Below, in pieces: positions 29,044-37,262 of a stretch of 64,000 bases of DNA; position 1 is the stretch's first letter, and every line of letters starts with the position of its first letter. This stretch comes from Cohnella sp. OV330. GTDB lineage: Bacteria > Bacillota > Bacilli > Paenibacillales > Paenibacillaceae. The position numbers and the translations under genes were made by a program. The notes beneath the pieces were generated by a model. It saw nothing but the letters and a program-made list of their open reading frames with translations, was not told the DNA's origin and did no database searches. Where the stretch lies: the NCBI RefSeq assembly GCF_900112065.1, contig NZ_FOKE01000002.1, positions 124,001 through 188,000 on the forward strand, read 5' to 3'.

Positions 29044-29994
29044 TTAAAACACGGAAGCGATGGAAGCCGGCGATTCGTTCGCCTCCAGGAACCGTTCGGC
29101 GTCCAGCGCAGCCATACAACCGGTGCCGGCTGCGCTGATGGCCTGGCGGTACTTGCTGTCTTGGACGTCGCCGCAGGCGAATACGCCCGGGATGTTCGTC
29201 TCGGTCGTGCCGGGCGTGACGAGGATGTAGCCGGTCTCGTCCGTCTTCAGCTGACCTTCCAGGAACTTCGTGTTCGGCGTGTGGCCGATCGCCACGAACA
29301 CGCCTTCCGCTTCGATCAGTTCTTCTTCGCCGGTCTCGTTGTTCAGCACCTTAAGGCCCTTCACGCCGAGCGGTCCGGCGACCACTTCAAGCGGCGTACG
29401 GTTCAGGCTCCAGCTGATCTTGGCGTTCTCGCGGGCGCGCTCCTGCATGATCTTCGAGGCGCGCAGCTCGGTGCGGCGGTTGACCAGCACGACTTCCGAC
29501 GCGAAGCGGGTAAGGAAGTTCGCTTCCTCCATCGCGGAGTCGCCGCCGCCGATGACGATGATCTTCTTTCCTCTGAAAAAGAAGCCGTCGCAGGTCGCGC
29601 AGGTGCTCACGCCGCGTCCGACGTTGTCCTTTTCCCCCGGGATGCCCAGATACTTGGCCGACGCGCCCGTGGAAACGATAACGGTCTGCGCTTGCAGCTC
29701 TTCCTTGCCGTCTACCGTGAGCGTGAACGGACGCTTCGACAGGTCGGCCTTCGTCACCCAGCCGCTGCGGAATTCGGCGCCGAACCGCTGCGCTTGCTTG
29801 CGCATATTATCCATCAATTCCGGGCCCATGATACCTTCGGGGAATCCCGGAAAATTCTCGACCTCGGTCGTGGTCGTCAGTTGGCCGCCGGGCTCGGGGC
29901 CTTCGATGACGAGCGGAGCGAGCCCCGCGCGAGCAAGATAGATGGCTGCGGTCAGTCCCGCAGGACCCGTGCCGACGATGATCGTGTGTCTCAT
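29044..29994 (-). CDS. trxB: thioredoxin reductase TrxB
   Basis: 316 residues, FAD/NADPH low-molecular-weight thioredoxin reductase. FAD motif IIVGTGPAGLTAAIYLARAG at the N-terminus, redox-active CATCDG (with CATCDGFFFRGK), NADPH motif IVIGGGDSAMEEANFL and the C-terminal GVFACGDVQDSKYRQAI. ATG 29994 is chosen since GAGAGGAGAGAG precedes it closely and longer starts would add residues before the Rossmann strand. Four 11-bp direct repeats lie 67-104 bp upstream, suggesting activation by an OmpR-family regulator. Followed by the peroxiredoxin gene. Confidence 0.95.
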   Translation of the reverse strand: MRHTIIVGTGPAGLTAAIYLARAGLAPLVIEGPEPGGQLTTTTEVENFPGFPEGIMGPELMDNMRKQAQRFGAEFRSGWVTKADLSKRPFTLTVDGKEELQAQTVIVSTGASAKYLGIPGEKDNVGRGVSTCATCDGFFFRGKKIIVIGGGDSAMEEANFLTRFASEVVLVNRRTELRASKIMQERARENAKISWSLNRTPLEVVAGPLGVKGLKVLNNETGEEELIEAEGVFVAIGHTPNTKFLEGQLKTDETGYILVTPGTTETNIPGVFACGDVQDSKYRQAISAAGTGCMAALDAERFLEANESPASIASVF

Positions 29995-30033
29995 TTGACT
30001 CTCTCCTCTCAACGCTTGGCGTTCGATGAATTT

Positions 30034-30104
30034 ATCTTAACACCCGACCGCCGTGCGGGCATGAAGGCCGAATGAAGGCGGCATGAACGTTTGATGAAGA
30101 TAAT
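30034..30104 (-). promoter_or_regulatory. four 11-bp direct repeats upstream of trxB
   Basis: Plus-strand ATGAA begins at 30061, 30072, 30083 and 30094, exactly 11 bp apart; on the sense (minus) strand these are TTCAT boxes. The first two repeats share ATGAAGGC. A possible -10 TAAGAT lies at 30039-30034. Tandem boxes at one-turn spacing are how OmpR/PhoB-type regulators bind. The gene for such a regulator ends at 30134, immediately upstream. Confidence 0.6.
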
Positions 30105-30133
30105 CCGAAGCCTTCCTAGCCGTAAGAATCGGG

Positions 30134-30811
30134 CTAGTCTGCCGTACGGTAGCCCACGCCGCGAACGGTCACGATATAACGCGGGTTTTTCGGATCGTCG
30201 CTTAGCTTTTTACGCAAGCTTTTGATATGGACGTCGATCGAGTTGCTGCCGCCGAAGTAGCCTTCGCCCCACAGCTTCTCCATCAGGTCCTGGCGGGACA
30301 ATACGCCGCCGCCGGCCATCAGCAGCGCCCGCAAAATATCGAACTCCGTCTTGGTCAGCTCGACGCGCTTCCCGTCCCGCTGCACGGTCACCCGCCGGAG
30401 ATCCATGCGGATGTCCTTGAATGCCGCTTCGTCGGGTCCGGCTTGCGGGGCGCTTTTGCCGGCCAGATCTTCGATACGGGCGAGCAGCGCGCCGACGTCG
30501 CCCGGCCAGGCTTCGCTTCGGCTGGTTGCCGAATCGGAAGCTTTAGGATCAGCCTGCTGGGCAGCGGACTCGACCAGATAGAGCGCGGGCGTCTTGAGCT
30601 CGGCCATTCCGCTCAGCGGATCCTGCCCGGCGACCGATCGGTCCGCGATCAACAGATCGATCTGGAGACTGGAGAGCAGCGCCTCCTGGCCGTGGCGAAA
30701 GACGAGCACGTCGTAACAGCGCGTCGTCAACTCCGCGAGCAACGGCTGCAACCGCGCCGGGTACGCGCTGACGACGACGATCCGGCGCGTCGTGTCGCAG
30801 TATGCGCCCAT
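30134..30811 (-). CDS. OmpR-family regulator with degenerate receiver domain
   Basis: 225 residues. The C-terminal winged helix is intact (IRMDLRRVTVQRDG, TKTEFDILRALLMAGGGVLSRQ, SIDVHIKSLRKKL, IVTVRGVGYRTAD; about 133-225). The N-terminal domain looks like a receiver (RRIVVVSAYPARLQPLLAEL, IDLLIADRS) but lacks the acidic pair after strand 1 and the conserved Lys, so normal phosphorylation is unlikely. No kinase is adjacent. ATG 30811 overlaps the perR stop as TGATG; ATG 30838 with GGGAGAG upstream is an alternative giving nine more residues. Likely regulates trxB from the repeats just downstream of its own gene (inference). Confidence 0.82.
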   Translation of the reverse strand: MGAYCDTTRRIVVVSAYPARLQPLLAELTTRCYDVLVFRHGQEALLSSLQIDLLIADRSVAGQDPLSGMAELKTPALYLVESAAQQADPKASDSATSRSEAWPGDVGALLARIEDLAGKSAPQAGPDEAAFKDIRMDLRRVTVQRDGKRVELTKTEFDILRALLMAGGGVLSRQDLMEKLWGEGYFGGSNSIDVHIKSLRKKLSDDPKNPRYIVTVRGVGYRTAD

Positions 30812-31209
30812 CAATTCTTCTGCTTGGATGTCCGGCATGCGGGGCACTCTCCCTTGAAAATGAATTGTTCTTCCGTCAGCGCGTACCCGCTCTCCTCTGC
30901 GACCCTAGCGAGCCATTCCGCGGGCGGCGGCGTCATCACTTCGTCGACTTTGCCGCAAGACACGCACACGATATGCGCATGGTCCTCGCCTCGGCCGTCG
31001 TACCGGCTCGTCTTGCCCTCGAGCTTCAGCTCGTGAATAAGCCCTTCGTCGGTCAAATAGCGGAGCGAATTGTATACGGTGGCGTAGGCGACGGACTGTC
31101 CCTGCGACTTGAGGCGGTCGATGATATCGGCCGCCGTCGGATGGTCGTCTGCCTGCATCACGATGTCGTAGACAAGCTTGCGGGGGGCCGTCAGATTGCG
31201 TTTGGTCAT
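30811..31209 (-). CDS. perR: Fur-family regulator, PerR-like
   Basis: 132 residues. Winged helix in the first 80 (PTAADIIDRLKSQGQSVAYATVYNSLRYLTDEGLI), then GKTSRYDGRGEDHAHIVCVSCGKVDEV, the His/Asp cluster of the Fe/Mn sensing site, and structural Cys pairs CVSCG and CPAC. PerR senses H2O2 by oxidation of metal-ligating His. The nearby trxB and peroxiredoxin genes fit this better than Fur or Zur, but the subtype is not proven. AGAGGGG lies just before ATG. Its own promoter overlaps an AT-rich inverted repeat, indicating autoregulation. Confidence 0.83.
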   Translation of the reverse strand: MTKRNLTAPRKLVYDIVMQADDHPTAADIIDRLKSQGQSVAYATVYNSLRYLTDEGLIHELKLEGKTSRYDGRGEDHAHIVCVSCGKVDEVMTPPPAEWLARVAEESGYALTEEQFIFKGECPACRTSKQKN

Positions 31210-31267
31210 GGGAATCCCCTCTTTATTTGAAATTGAATGTCGTAAAAATTCATTTCATTATTTAAAT

Positions 31268-31304
31268 TTAGATTTAGTTTAAATTTATATCGTGAACTTG
31301 TCAA
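31268..31304 (-). promoter_or_regulatory. perR promoter with overlapping Fur-family operator
   Basis: -35 TTGACA (31304-31299), 17-bp spacer, -10 TAAACT (31281-31276). TTAAACTAAATCTAA (31282-31268) overlaps the -10 and fits the 7-1-7 PerR-box pattern with five of seven arm pairs. Confidence 0.65.
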
Positions 31305-31346
31305 GCGTCTGAGGAAGCGGTCGCCGCTCCATTCGGTCAGGATTAT

Positions 31347-31549
31347 TCGCCCATCGCCTGCTCATGGGAAGGCGATTCGATTCGCACACGGTCCAATCGT
31401 CCCATCGCCTTCTATCTAAAAGGCGAATCGCTCAGCGTACAGTTAAATCGCCCCATCGCCTTCTCGTGGGAAGGCGATTCGCTCCGCACACGGTCTATTC
31501 GCCGCATCGCCTGCCCTAGAGCAGGCGACTCGCGTCCAACCGGCGCCCC
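31347..31549. repeat. array of four palindromic units with exact 51-bp period
   Basis: ATCGCC starts at 31353, 31404, 31455 and 31506, exactly 51 bp apart. Each begins a hairpin (best case ATCGCCTTC / GAAGGCGAT), followed by a semi-conserved spacer (TCGCTCCGCACACGGTCTAT type). The stem sequence is unrelated to the 11.8-kb array. It fills the interval between the perR promoter and the oxidoreductase terminator. Confidence 0.9.
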
Positions 31550-31554
31550 AAACG

Positions 31555-31590
31555 CAAAAAAAGAAGCAGGAGCCCCCCCTGCTTCTTCCT
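31555..31590 (-). terminator. terminator of the molybdopterin oxidoreductase gene
   Basis: Minus strand GAAGCAGG / CCTGCTTC stem with a GGGGGCT loop followed by seven T; 17 bp after the stop. Confidence 0.9.
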
Positions 31591-31606
31591 ATCGTCAAAT
31601 TCCGCC

Positions 31607-33709
31607 TCAGGTCGCGCTGCCAATCGCCGCCGCCGGCACGTCCGGCTTCTCCGCATGCAAGGACGCCCTCGCCACCGCTACCCGCCCGGAGAAGAACACC
31701 GCCCCGCCGCCCATATCGGACAGCCGATCCGGCGTGAGCGCGTTGACCGTCGCGTTGCGGCCTTCGCTCTTGTCCGCCCACAGCCCTTGGCTGACGACGA
31801 CGCCAGGCAGAACGTCCTCGCCGACCGAGGCTGTCAGCCACGCTTCGCCGCGCTCGTTCCAGACGCGCAACTCGTCCCCGTCCTCGATGCCTAGCGATTC
31901 AGCGTCGGCCGCGTTCATATGCAGCTTCGGCGACTTTTCCATGCGCGCATGCTTGTCGTTGTTGGAAAACGTCGAGTTCAAGAAATTATGGTTCGGCGCC
32001 GGAATAAAAGCGAACGGGAACGCTTCGTTCCCCTCCTCTACCAGCGGCGCATAAGTCGGCAGCGGCGGCAAGCCGTGGCGCTCCATCGCCTGCGAATACA
32101 GCTCGATCTTGCCGCTCGGCGTCCGCAGCCTGCCCGGAAACAGCGGCTTCACGTCCGCGCGCACGAATTTCTTTTCCACCAACGCCTCGTAAGTGACCGG
32201 CGCATAGGCAGAATTGCCCGGGAAATCGACAGCCTGTCGAATCATCTCCGCGTCGTCGTCCTTAAACGCATCGTCTTCATACCCCATCCCCGCCGCTAGC
32301 AGACGGAACACTTCGTTGTTCGACTTGCTCTCCCCGTAAGGCGCCACGACCGGCTGCTGGATCTGCACGTAATGATGCCAATAAGAATGGTACAAGTCCG
32401 TGTTCTCGAAAGCTGAGGTCGCCGGAAGCACGATATCGGCGTACTTGGCCGTCTCCGTCAGGAAAAGGTCGTGTACGACGGTAAACAGATCCTCCCGTGC
32501 CAGCCCCTCTCGCACCTTGTTCGACTCAGGCGCGACGACGGCGGGATTGCTGTTGTATACGTATAACGAAGAGATCGGCGGATCCAGTTCCAGCAGCGCG
32601 CTGCCGATCCGGTTCATATTTACGCGCCGCGCTTTCCGGCCGCCCCGCAGGTCTGGCCGTTCGAGCGCCTTCGCATTGTGCGAGACGTAGCCGCCGTTGC
32701 CCTTGATCGCGCCTCCGCCCGGCACGAGCCATTGCCCCGTCAGCGCGGGCAGGCAGGCGATCGCCCGTACGTTCATGCCGCCGTTGTCGTGATGCTGGAT
32801 GCCGTTGCCGATGCGAATGAACGAAGGCGTCGTACGTCCATAAAGTCTGGCCAGCTCCAAAATGTCCGCTTCCGGCACGCCGGTAATGCCCGATACGGTC
32901 GCCGGATCGTAGGCCGCCGCATGCGCCCGAAGCTCTTCGTAACCTACCGTATATTCGCGCAAAAACGCCTCGTCCGTCATCCCTTCCGCGAACAGCACGT
33001 GCATGATGCCGAGCGCCAGCGCCGTATCGGTGCCGGGTCGCAGCGGAATGAACCAATCCGCCCACTTGCCGGTCCGGTTGCGGTGGACGTCGATCGCGAC
33101 GATCTTCGCGCCTGCCTTGCGCGCCTGCTCCGCGATCGTGACCTGATGCATATTCGTGCTGACCGCGTTGATGCCCCAGAAGATGAACAGCTTGGCATGG
33201 ACCGTCTGCTCCGGGTCGGTGCCGTAGCTGCCGCCCATCGTATATCGATAACCGACCGTTCCCGCCGCCTCGCAGATCGTCTGGTCCAGCTCGGAGGCAT
33301 TCATCCGGTTAAAAAAACGGGTACCCATTCCCTCTGTCCCGATGCGGCCCATGTTGCCGTAGAAGCTGTATGGAAGTATACTTTCGGAACCTCTTTCCGC
33401 GATGAGCGCTTTCCACCGATCGGCGACTTCCGCGATCGCTTCATCCCAAGAGATCGGCACGAACCGCCCTTCGCCCTTCGGACCGACGCGCCGAAGCGGC
33501 GTCGTCAGCCGCTTGTCGTCATAGATGCGCGCCGCCATATTGCGCACCTTGTTGCAGATCGCGCCGCGAGTGACCGGATGATCCGGGTCTCCTTCGACCT
33601 TGACGATGACCCCGTCTCGCTTGTGCACGAGCAAGCCGCATTGGTCCGGGCAGTCGAGCGAGCAAACCGAACGAAACACGCCGTCCGGACGTGCAGTATA
33701 ATCGTTCAT
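31607..33709 (-). CDS. molybdopterin-dependent oxidoreductase (DMSO-reductase family)
   Basis: 700 residues with the full bis-MGD fold. The N-terminal 4Fe-4S site is CSLDCPDQCG with a distal ICNKVRN cysteine; LPYSFYGNMGRIGTEG, FWGINAVSTNMHQ, DWFIPLRPGTDTALALG, DIVLPATSAFENTDLY and the C-terminal molybdopterin-dinucleotide domain (KLHMNAADAESLGIEDGDELRVWN) follow. No twin-arginine signal, so it is cytoplasmic. No electron-transfer or membrane subunit adjoins it. It resembles the stand-alone YoaE-type enzymes whose substrate is unknown. ATG 33709 with AAGGGAG 11 nt upstream is preferred to GTG 33721, which abuts the ribosome site. Confidence 0.88.
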   Translation of the reverse strand: MNDYTARPDGVFRSVCSLDCPDQCGLLVHKRDGVIVKVEGDPDHPVTRGAICNKVRNMAARIYDDKRLTTPLRRVGPKGEGRFVPISWDEAIAEVADRWKALIAERGSESILPYSFYGNMGRIGTEGMGTRFFNRMNASELDQTICEAAGTVGYRYTMGGSYGTDPEQTVHAKLFIFWGINAVSTNMHQVTIAEQARKAGAKIVAIDVHRNRTGKWADWFIPLRPGTDTALALGIMHVLFAEGMTDEAFLREYTVGYEELRAHAAAYDPATVSGITGVPEADILELARLYGRTTPSFIRIGNGIQHHDNGGMNVRAIACLPALTGQWLVPGGGAIKGNGGYVSHNAKALERPDLRGGRKARRVNMNRIGSALLELDPPISSLYVYNSNPAVVAPESNKVREGLAREDLFTVVHDLFLTETAKYADIVLPATSAFENTDLYHSYWHHYVQIQQPVVAPYGESKSNNEVFRLLAAGMGYEDDAFKDDDAEMIRQAVDFPGNSAYAPVTYEALVEKKFVRADVKPLFPGRLRTPSGKIELYSQAMERHGLPPLPTYAPLVEEGNEAFPFAFIPAPNHNFLNSTFSNNDKHARMEKSPKLHMNAADAESLGIEDGDELRVWNERGEAWLTASVGEDVLPGVVVSQGLWADKSEGRNATVNALTPDRLSDMGGGAVFFSGRVAVARASLHAEKPDVPAAAIGSAT

Positions 33710-33807
33710 TTCTAAATCCACTCCCTTTAAATCCGTGCTCCCATTTTAACACAAAGAAGACGAATCCGCCGTCCTAAACGGTCGAATCCGCCTGCTTGAA
33801 CTGCCCG

Positions 33808-34539
33808 TTATACCTTCCCCGCAATCCCTGTTTTCCGGCTGACCGTCAGCTTGTAGCCGACGCCCCGGATCGATTCGATCTGCACCGATTGCTGGTTCAG
33901 CTCCAGCTTCTTGCGCAGCGAGCTCACGTGCACGTCCACCGTCCGCTGTCCGCCGATGTAGTCGAAGCCCCATACGACATTCATCAGGTCGTCGCGCGTG
34001 ATGACGATGCCCGGGCGCTCGGCCAAGTACAGCAGCACCTCGAACTCCTTTGGGCGAAGCGTAATCCATTCGCTGCCGACCTGCACCTCGTATTTTTCCG
34101 GATAAATCTGCAGCGCGCCGAGCGAGATCACCTTTTCGCCGGTCGGATCGGACTTCGGCCTGGCTTCTTCGTTGCGCGAGCGCCGCAGCACCGCCGACGT
34201 GCGGGCGAGCAGCTCCGCGACGCCGAACGGCTTGGTGATGTAGTCGTCCGCGCCGAGCTTCAGCCCCTGCACGACCTCTTCTTCCGCGTTGCGGGCGGTG
34301 AGGATGATGACCGGCGTCTTCACGCCGTGCTGGCGCAGCTTCTGCAGCACCTCGAAGCCGTTCATCCCGGGCAGCATCAAATCCAGAAATATAATCGCGT
34401 ATTCGTCTTGAATCGCCTTGTGCAGTCCCTCGGCGCCGTTGCCTATCACTTCGGTCTCATAACCGTCCTGCGACAAGTTGTACGTGACCAGACGCGCTAT
34501 CGTAGGTTCGTCTTCAATAATGAGCACCTTGTCCGACAT
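33808..34539 (-). CDS. phoP: phosphate-regulon response regulator PhoP
   Basis: 243 residues, OmpR family. Receiver 1-120 with LIIEDEP, phospho-Asp53 (IIFLDLMLPGMNGFEV) and Lys in ADDYITKPFG. Winged helix about 140-235 (LRPKEFEVLLYLAERPG, RTVDVHVSSLRKKLE, IESIRGVGYKL). PhoP responds to phosphate starvation. GGAGGAG lies 4 nt before ATG 34539. Unusually, phoR lies upstream and there is a separate Pho-box-like promoter in the 114 bp between them, allowing independent autoregulated expression. Confidence 0.9.
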   Translation of the reverse strand: MSDKVLIIEDEPTIARLVTYNLSQDGYETEVIGNGAEGLHKAIQDEYAIIFLDLMLPGMNGFEVLQKLRQHGVKTPVIILTARNAEEEVVQGLKLGADDYITKPFGVAELLARTSAVLRRSRNEEARPKSDPTGEKVISLGALQIYPEKYEVQVGSEWITLRPKEFEVLLYLAERPGIVITRDDLMNVVWGFDYIGGQRTVDVHVSSLRKKLELNQQSVQIESIRGVGYKLTVSRKTGIAGKV

Positions 34540-34590
34540 AAGCTCCTCCAGTCCGATCGGTCCGTCTGACGTCCCGGCCTCTCCAGTCAA

Positions 34591-34642
34591 TTTATCATGC
34601 CGCCGTAAATCCAGCATCATCCGAATGTCAACGCCATGTAAA
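34591..34642 (-). promoter_or_regulatory. candidate PhoP-box promoter of phoP
   Basis: Minus-strand hexamers start at 34642 (TTTACA), 34631 (TTGACA), 34620 (ATGATG) and 34609 (TTTACG), all at exact 11-bp steps. Seven nucleotides later comes GATAAA (34596-34591). The arrangement equals that before the phytase and ppk genes. Confidence 0.65.
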
Positions 34643-34653
34643 ATAACGTAATG

Positions 34654-36468
34654 CTAATAGTCTTGAATCAGCGGCAGCTCGATTACGAACGTCGATCCGA
34701 CGCCTACCGTGCTCTCCACCCGGATCGTGCCGTGATGCAGCTCCACCAGGTGCTTGACGATCGACAGCCCGAGTCCCGTGCCGCCGGAGCTGCGCGAGCG
34801 CGCTTTGTCGACGCGGTAGAACCGCTCGAAAATACGGGGCAGATCCTTCTTCGGAATGCCGATGCCCGTGTCGGAAACCGTGATCCGGACATGCTCTTCG
34901 AAATCCCCGCCATCTTCCCTCTCGCTCTCGACGATGATCGCCTTCACCCGCACCCGGCCGCCTTCCGGCGTATAGCTGATGCCGTTCTGCAGCAGGTTCA
35001 GCGTGATCTGTCCAAGCCGGTCTTCGTCCGCTTCGAGGAACAGCTCCTCCGGCGCATCAAGCTCCAGGGAGATCTCCTTCTTGGCGGCCTCCGGCCCGAG
35101 GAACTCCAACTGCCTCTCCAGGAAAGACCGAAGGTCGATCGGGGAAAATTGCAGCGGCGAGCGGCGCGACTCGATCTTCGACAGCTCCAAAATGTCGCCG
35201 ATCAGGCGATTCAACCTGTCGCTCTCGTCTTGGATGATCTTCAAGAAGGAACGCGCCGTCTCCGGATCGTTGACCGCGCCGGCAAGCAGCGTCTCCGCGA
35301 AGCCTTTGACCGCGGCGACCGGCGTCTTGAGCTCGTGGGACACGTTCGCGACGAACTCGCTGCGCATCCGCTCGAGACGGCGGATCGCGCTCACGTCCTG
35401 CAGGACGAGGAGCAAACCCGGCGCCGTATCGTCGTCCATCGGGATCGGCACCAGATGAAGCTCGAGCAGCCGTTCCTCCGGATAGTAGACCGTGAGCTCC
35501 TCGTGGATCGGCTCGCCGGTATCGAAGCCGCTGCGGATTAACTGCAGCAGCTCGTACTGCTGCTTGGCCTCGGTATAGCTGCGGCCGACCCGCTCCCGGG
35601 CCAGGCTGCCGAGCAACAGCTCCGCGCTTCGATTGTAGATTCGGATCCGTCCGTCCGGGCCGATCATGACGACGCCGCTGATCATATGATCGAGCACCGA
35701 TTGCAGATGAAGCTCGTTCCTGCGAATCTCGCCCATATGATCCTGCAGGTTGGCGGCCATCGCGTTCAGCGCCCGGCCGAGCTCGCCGATCTCGTCCTTG
35801 CCCGCGTCCGGAATGCGGACCTTATAGTCCATGCCCGCCATTCGCTTCGCAGCGGACGTCATGCGTTCCAGCGGACGCGTGACGCTGAGCGCTACCCTGT
35901 AGCTGACGAGCGCCGCCAGCGCGAATACCGCGAGCAGGCCGAGCGCGAGCGCCATCCACATGCGATCGAGGCTTTTCTCGACGGCCGACAGGGACATGGC
36001 CAGCCGGATGACGCCGAGCGTCTCACCGGTCTCGCCGTCTTTGGCCGCGTATGCGACGTACAGCATGTTTTCGTCAAGCGTGTCGCTGTGCCGGATGCTC
36101 CGGCCCATGCCGCTCTCCAGCGCTTCCCGCACTTCTTCGCGACCGGCATGGTTGTCCATCGTGCCCGGCGCGTGATCCGAATCCCCGACCACCTCGCCGT
36201 CAACCGCGATGTACGTGACCCGCATGTCCGCGAGCTCTTTGAACCGGATCGCCTGCGCTTCCAGGTATTCGGTCTGCGCCGTCTTGGACTCGCCCTTCGG
36301 CCAAGGCGCCGCGGCAGAGAGCACGCGAAGCTGCGTCTCCATGTGGCTGCCGAGCGCTTCTAGATGATTGTGCTTGTAAAACTGTCCCGTGAAAATGCCC
36401 GCCGCCAGCACGGACAACCCGATGAGCAGCATAAACAACGCGGTCAGCTTCAAGCGGAATTTGCTCAT
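34654..36468 (-). CDS. phoR: phosphate-regulon sensor kinase PhoR
   Basis: 604 residues: helix 1 (LKLTALFMLLIGLSVLAAGIF), an extracytoplasmic sensor of about 135 residues, helix 2 (MALALGLLAVFALAALVSYRVAL), HAMP (SVTRPLERMTSAAKRMAGMD), PAS (LDHMISGVVMIGPDGRIRIYNRSA), HisKA with FVANVSHELKTPVAAVKGF, and HATPase (LLQNGISYTPEGGRV, DTGIGIP, RSSGGTGLGLSIVKH). This domain order is that of PhoR. ATG 36468 has GGGAG before it. Partner PhoP is encoded downstream. One TTTACA and one CTAATA at 11-bp spacing lie upstream but the array is incomplete. Confidence 0.88.
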   Translation of the reverse strand: MSKFRLKLTALFMLLIGLSVLAAGIFTGQFYKHNHLEALGSHMETQLRVLSAAAPWPKGESKTAQTEYLEAQAIRFKELADMRVTYIAVDGEVVGDSDHAPGTMDNHAGREEVREALESGMGRSIRHSDTLDENMLYVAYAAKDGETGETLGVIRLAMSLSAVEKSLDRMWMALALGLLAVFALAALVSYRVALSVTRPLERMTSAAKRMAGMDYKVRIPDAGKDEIGELGRALNAMAANLQDHMGEIRRNELHLQSVLDHMISGVVMIGPDGRIRIYNRSAELLLGSLARERVGRSYTEAKQQYELLQLIRSGFDTGEPIHEELTVYYPEERLLELHLVPIPMDDDTAPGLLLVLQDVSAIRRLERMRSEFVANVSHELKTPVAAVKGFAETLLAGAVNDPETARSFLKIIQDESDRLNRLIGDILELSKIESRRSPLQFSPIDLRSFLERQLEFLGPEAAKKEISLELDAPEELFLEADEDRLGQITLNLLQNGISYTPEGGRVRVKAIIVESEREDGGDFEEHVRITVSDTGIGIPKKDLPRIFERFYRVDKARSRSSGGTGLGLSIVKHLVELHHGTIRVESTVGVGSTFVIELPLIQDY

Positions 36469-36650
36469 GTGCGCTCCCGTGCGGCTTGCCATGCGTATAG
36501 CCAATCCTCCAATTGCCGACTTTTCTTTATCTTAACACAGGAGTATTAGCGCAGTGTAAATTCAGACCAACTTAACAGACCGATAGGGATGTCTCCGCCG
36601 GCAGATGTAAGTTATAGTAAAGCGAGGAACGAATAAGGAGGAAGCGCGAT

Positions 36651-37262
36651 ATGCAGCAGCATCATTTTATAGCGTATTTATATCGTCTGCGATACATTGA
36701 ACGCTGGAGCCTTATGCGCAACTCGACCAAAGAAAACGTCGCCGAGCATTCCTACCACACCGCGCTGCTCGCCCACTTGCTGTGCACGATCGCCAAAGAC
36801 GTATTCGGGCGGGACGTCGATCCGGACAAAGCGGCAAGCCGCGCGCTGTTCCACGATGCGACCGAAGTCATCACCGGGGATATCCCGACGCCCGTCAAAC
36901 ATCACAATCCCGCGTTGCTATCGAACTTCAGGGACTTAGAGCGGTTGGCCGCCGAACGGCTCCTCGGCACCGTGCCGCCCGAGCTCATCGATGCTTACGA
37001 GCCTCTGCTCATGCGGCAGGCGCAGGACGACGAGCTGAACCGATACGTCAAAGCCGCCGATATCCTCGACGGCTACCTCAAATGCGTATCGGAAATGTCG
37101 GCCGGCAACCGCGAATTCGCTACCGCGCGCAGGCAGTTCGAGGGCCGGCTCGCCGCGCTCGGCATGCCGGAGGTAGACTGGTTCCTCAACCGGCTCGCTC
37201 CGAGCTTCGAAAAGACGATCGACGAGTTGTCCGAACGGGAGCGGGATGCCGATGCCGATTAA
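36651..37262 (+). CDS. yfbR: 5'-deoxynucleotidase YfbR (HD domain)
   Basis: 203 residues of the HD superfamily. The N-terminal FIAYLYRLRYIERWSLMRNS and ENVAEHSYHTALLAHLL, then LFHDATEVITGDIPTPVKH, and VKAADILDGYLKC give the His/Asp metal ligands and the Arg that recognises the nucleotide. It dephosphorylates deoxynucleoside 5'-monophosphates. AAGGAGG lies 8 nt before ATG. The next gene overlaps it by 17 bp. Confidence 0.93.
   Translation: MQQHHFIAYLYRLRYIERWSLMRNSTKENVAEHSYHTALLAHLLCTIAKDVFGRDVDPDKAASRALFHDATEVITGDIPTPVKHHNPALLSNFRDLERLAAERLLGTVPPELIDAYEPLLMRQAQDDELNRYVKAADILDGYLKCVSEMSAGNREFATARRQFEGRLAALGMPEVDWFLNRLAPSFEKTIDELSERERDADAD

Noticed and set aside
36469..36560. Pho-box array before phoR
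   Set aside because: Only TTTACA and CTAATA fit an 11-bp step; flanking register positions do not match and the -10 is poor.
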